Source: Archangium sp. (GTDB lineage Bacteria; Myxococcota; Myxococcia; Myxococcales; Myxococcaceae). Taken from it: 64,000 nt of DNA. Below, one piece after another: positions 62,261 to 64,000 of the stretch. The translations under genes and the position numbers were made by a program. The DNA lies in contig JAUXRX010000005.1 in NCBI GenBank assembly GCA_030681645.1, positions 310,001 through 374,000 on the forward strand, in the 5' to 3' direction. Position 1 is the stretch's first letter. Each line of letters starts with the position of its first letter. The notes beneath the pieces were generated by a model. It made no database searches and had not been told where the DNA came from. It worked only from the letters and a program-made list of their open reading frames with translations.

Positions 62261-63214
62261 TCACTTCTCGAGGAAGAAGAGGACCACCGCCGTGGCCAGC
62301 GCGACGCCCGCGACCCCGTAGGCCACGTTCGCGCCGGTGGCCATTCCACCCGAGGCCGCCTTCGCCGCGTCGAACTCCGCCTGCACCGTCGCCGGGTCGT
62401 GCTGCACCTTGGTGAACTTGTCCATCTCACCCTGTGCGGCCACGCCCAGGCCGATGCCGGCGCCGAGGCTGGCGACCGCCACGCCGCCCGCCACGTAGGT
62501 CCACAACCGGCCCTTCTTCGTCTCCACCGGCGCGACCACCACCGGGGGCATGGGCGGCGGCGTGCCGGGGTCGTCCTTCTTCGGCTCGACCTTCGGGGCA
62601 TCGGAAGCGACGGGATCCTTCACCGGATCCTTCGCCGGTTCCTTGCTCACCGGCCGCAACGAGATGGTCATCTCGGTGGCGCGGGTGGTCTGCATCACGA
62701 ATGAGCGGTCGACCTTCTCGAAGCCCTCGGCGGACACGCTCAGCGAGTGGTTGCCGGCGATCAGCTCGACCGAGACGGGCGAGGTGCCCAGCTCCTTGCC
62801 GTCGACGCTGATGCGCGCCGAGGGGGGATCGGCGAACACCATGAGCTGCTGCATTCCCTTCTCGCGCAGGCGCCGCTCGAGGTTGGCGATCGCGTCGGAC
62901 ACCGTCTCCTTGTCCTTCGCGTCGGGCGCCAGGCGCAGGTAGTCGCGAAACGCGCGCAGGGCCTTGGCGGTCTCGCCCAGCTGCTCCCAGCACTTGCCGA
63001 TGTTGAAGTAGATGACCGGGTGCGGGCGCACCGTGTAGGCCTCCTCGAACTTGGCGATCGCCTCGGCGTAGCGGGCCTGCTTGTAGAGCTTCTGGCCCCA
63101 CTGAAAGAGGTCCTTCGCCTTCTTCACGTCACCGCTCTCTGCGGCCCCAGGGGCAGCCTTCTTGGGGGCGGGGGGAGCGGCGAGCATCAGGGCGATCAGG
63201 AGGGCTGGGATCAT
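62261..63214 (-). CDS. Exported TPR/PEGA protein with C-terminal membrane helix
   Basis: 317 residues. Short signal peptide (ALLIALMLAAP), two TPR-like helices pairs (LFQWGQKLYKQARYAEAIAK; IGKCWEQLGETAKALRAFRD). A PEGA domain spans about 125-185 (FADPPSARISVDGKELG), then a Lys/Asp/Pro linker. Two hydrophobic segments follow near residues 235-255 and 295-312. Layout matches other PEGA proteins in this window (12633, 25826). It is 5 bases after the kinase stop, so it is in the same transcript and may be a kinase partner. Confidence 0.72.
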   Translation of the reverse strand: MIPALLIALMLAAPPAPKKAAPGAAESGDVKKAKDLFQWGQKLYKQARYAEAIAKFEEAYTVRPHPVIYFNIGKCWEQLGETAKALRAFRDYLRLAPDAKDKETVSDAIANLERRLREKGMQQLMVFADPPSARISVDGKELGTSPVSVELIAGNHSLSVSAEGFEKVDRSFVMQTTRATEMTISLRPVSKEPAKDPVKDPVASDAPKVEPKKDDPGTPPPMPPVVVAPVETKKGRLWTYVAGGVAVASLGAGIGLGVAAQGEMDKFTKVQHDPATVQAEFDAAKAASGGMATGANVAYGVAGVALATAVVLFFLEK

Positions 63215-63219
63215 GGCGG

Positions 63220-64000
63220 TCAGAACGGCGAGTCCTTCAGGTCTTCTTCCTGCGTGTACGGATCTTCGGCGAGGCCGGGGTTCGGCTTCTTGGTCAGCCC
63301 GGGCGTGCCGGCCTTCTTTTCCTTCTCGAGCTCGATCGGAATCGTCTGCTCGGAGTCGAAGCGCACCTTGCGGGTGATGCTCTTGTAGCCCTTGGCGGTG
63401 AAGGTCAGCTCGGTCACCTCGGCGGGCGCGCGCTGGAGCGAGAGGGGCGTGACCCCGAGGAGAATGTCGCCCTCGGAGACGTCGACCTTCTCGGGAACGC
63501 TGGTGAAGTTGAGCTTGATCTTGTCGGCGACGACGGGCTTGTCGACCACCGGCTTCTCCACGGGTTTCTCCACCACCACCACCGGCTTCTCCACCACCAC
63601 CGGCGGCGGCTCCGGCCTGAGCACGACCACGCCCACCGCGATGGCCAGCAGCACCACCACCACGCCCAGCACCAGGGGCAGCTTGCTCTTCTGCAGCGGC
63701 GGCAGCGGCTCTTCGATGCCGGTGGTGCTCGAGGCGGTGACGCCCTGCACCTTGCCCGACGCGCGCACCAGCGAGACGCCCGATTGGGGTGCCTGGGGGG
63801 TGGCCGTCCTGGGGTAGCCACCCGAGACGCGCTTGAGCGACGGGTCGTTCGACTTGAGGCGCGCCCAGAGGTTGTCGAGGACTTCGATCACCTCTTCCAT
63901 CGTCTGCGGGCGGGCGGTGAGCTCCTTCTCGAGCATCTGGAAGACGAGCCGCTCGAGCTCTTCGGGCACGCTCTGCAGCGGGCCGGGCTCGATCGGCGGG
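63220..64000 (-). CDS. Ser/Thr protein kinase, C-terminal part (continues beyond window)
   Basis: The last 259 residues of a protein whose start lies past the window edge. It opens with the end of a kinase domain (LERLVFQMLEKELTARPQTM), then a linker, one membrane helix (LVLGVVVVLLAIAVGVVVL), a Pro/Val/Lys repeat (VVVEKPVVVVEKPVEKPVVD) and a PEGA-like external domain (KLNFTSVPEKVDVSEGDILL). The tail plan matches the complete kinase at 13673, supporting the reading. The kinase catalytic residues are not visible. It heads the minus-strand surface operon. Confidence 0.78.
   Translation of the reverse strand, partial: PPIEPGPLQSVPEELERLVFQMLEKELTARPQTMEEVIEVLDNLWARLKSNDPSLKRVSGGYPRTATPQAPQSGVSLVRASGKVQGVTASSTTGIEEPLPPLQKSKLPLVLGVVVVLLAIAVGVVVLRPEPPPVVVEKPVVVVEKPVEKPVVDKPVVADKIKLNFTSVPEKVDVSEGDILLGVTPLSLQRAPAEVTELTFTAKGYKSITRKVRFDSEQTIPIELEKEKKAGTPGLTKKPNPGLAEDPYTQEEDLKDSPF

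Noticed and set aside
59126-62415. Pro-rich + frames opposite the Gly-rich lipoproteins
   Set aside because: Complement of GGC/GGT triplet tracts; no start site or domain evidence.

Overview
The window is high-GC DNA with the gene content of a myxobacterium (Myxococcota), though the species cannot be read from it. The signs are Ser/Thr protein kinases with PEGA tails, MYXO-CTERM-like sorting tails, LETM1/TerB and TIGR02996-LRR proteins, CHASE3 hybrid histidine kinases, many lipoproteins, and frequent ATGA/GTGA stop-start overlaps. No stretch longer than about 200 bases lacks a gene, a repeat or a control region. No CRISPR array, rRNA or insertion sequence was seen.

Left edge (1-1061): a tyrosine recombinase, cut by the window edge, runs into the 3' end of a tRNA-Pro(CGG) gene. 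This looks like the right end of an integrated element whose body lies outside the window. The chromosome continues with a response regulator, an ECF sigma/ZAS anti-sigma operon (1636-2672), a LETM1/TerB protein, a PilZ protein and recA with an SOS-type promoter. A second sigma/anti-sigma operon (8264-9931) follows and ends at a perfect 28-bp inverted repeat.

10-20 kb: a Cys-rich lipoprotein, an LRR protein, PEGA and Ser/Thr kinase genes, hflX, prepilin peptidase and proB. From 20935 to 23614 lies a translationally coupled cassette of three related small Cys-rich secreted proteins and two membrane proteins. A class III nucleotide cyclase, gluQRS, a GNAT protein, a hybrid histidine kinase, miaE and an M16 protease run to about 35.3 kb.

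36.4-42.2 kb is a purine-ureide module: allantoinase, an allantoicase fused to OHCU decarboxylase, and 5-hydroxyisourate hydrolase. Together these would take 5-hydroxyisourate through OHCU, allantoin and allantoate to ureidoglycolate and urea. A VapBC-like pair separates them from a DUF6986 gene. Next come a triple-repeat protein coupled to an amidoligase (42305-44028), an alcohol dehydrogenase, a CHASE3 hybrid kinase and a TesB thioesterase.

49-64 kb encodes surface proteins. A minus-strand run of about 11 kb starts with a kinase that continues past the window end. It goes through a TPR/PEGA protein, a tandemly duplicated pair (Gly-rich lipoprotein plus tail-fibre-like protein) and ends in a 1392-residue lipoprotein with eight HYDIN/ASH-type repeats and two DUF1554-like modules.

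Two dispersed repeat families run through the window. Family A is a palindrome of about 25 bp built on CCCTCGACTCCGCTCGGG, with 8 copies, 6 of them read in frame inside genes. Family B is a longer mosaic built on CCTCTCCCCGC...GCAGGGAGAGGGAG, with 7 copies. The strongest candidates for something undescribed are the repeat-protein/amidoligase pair, the allantoicase-OHCU decarboxylase fusion and the MYXO-CTERM-like cassette.
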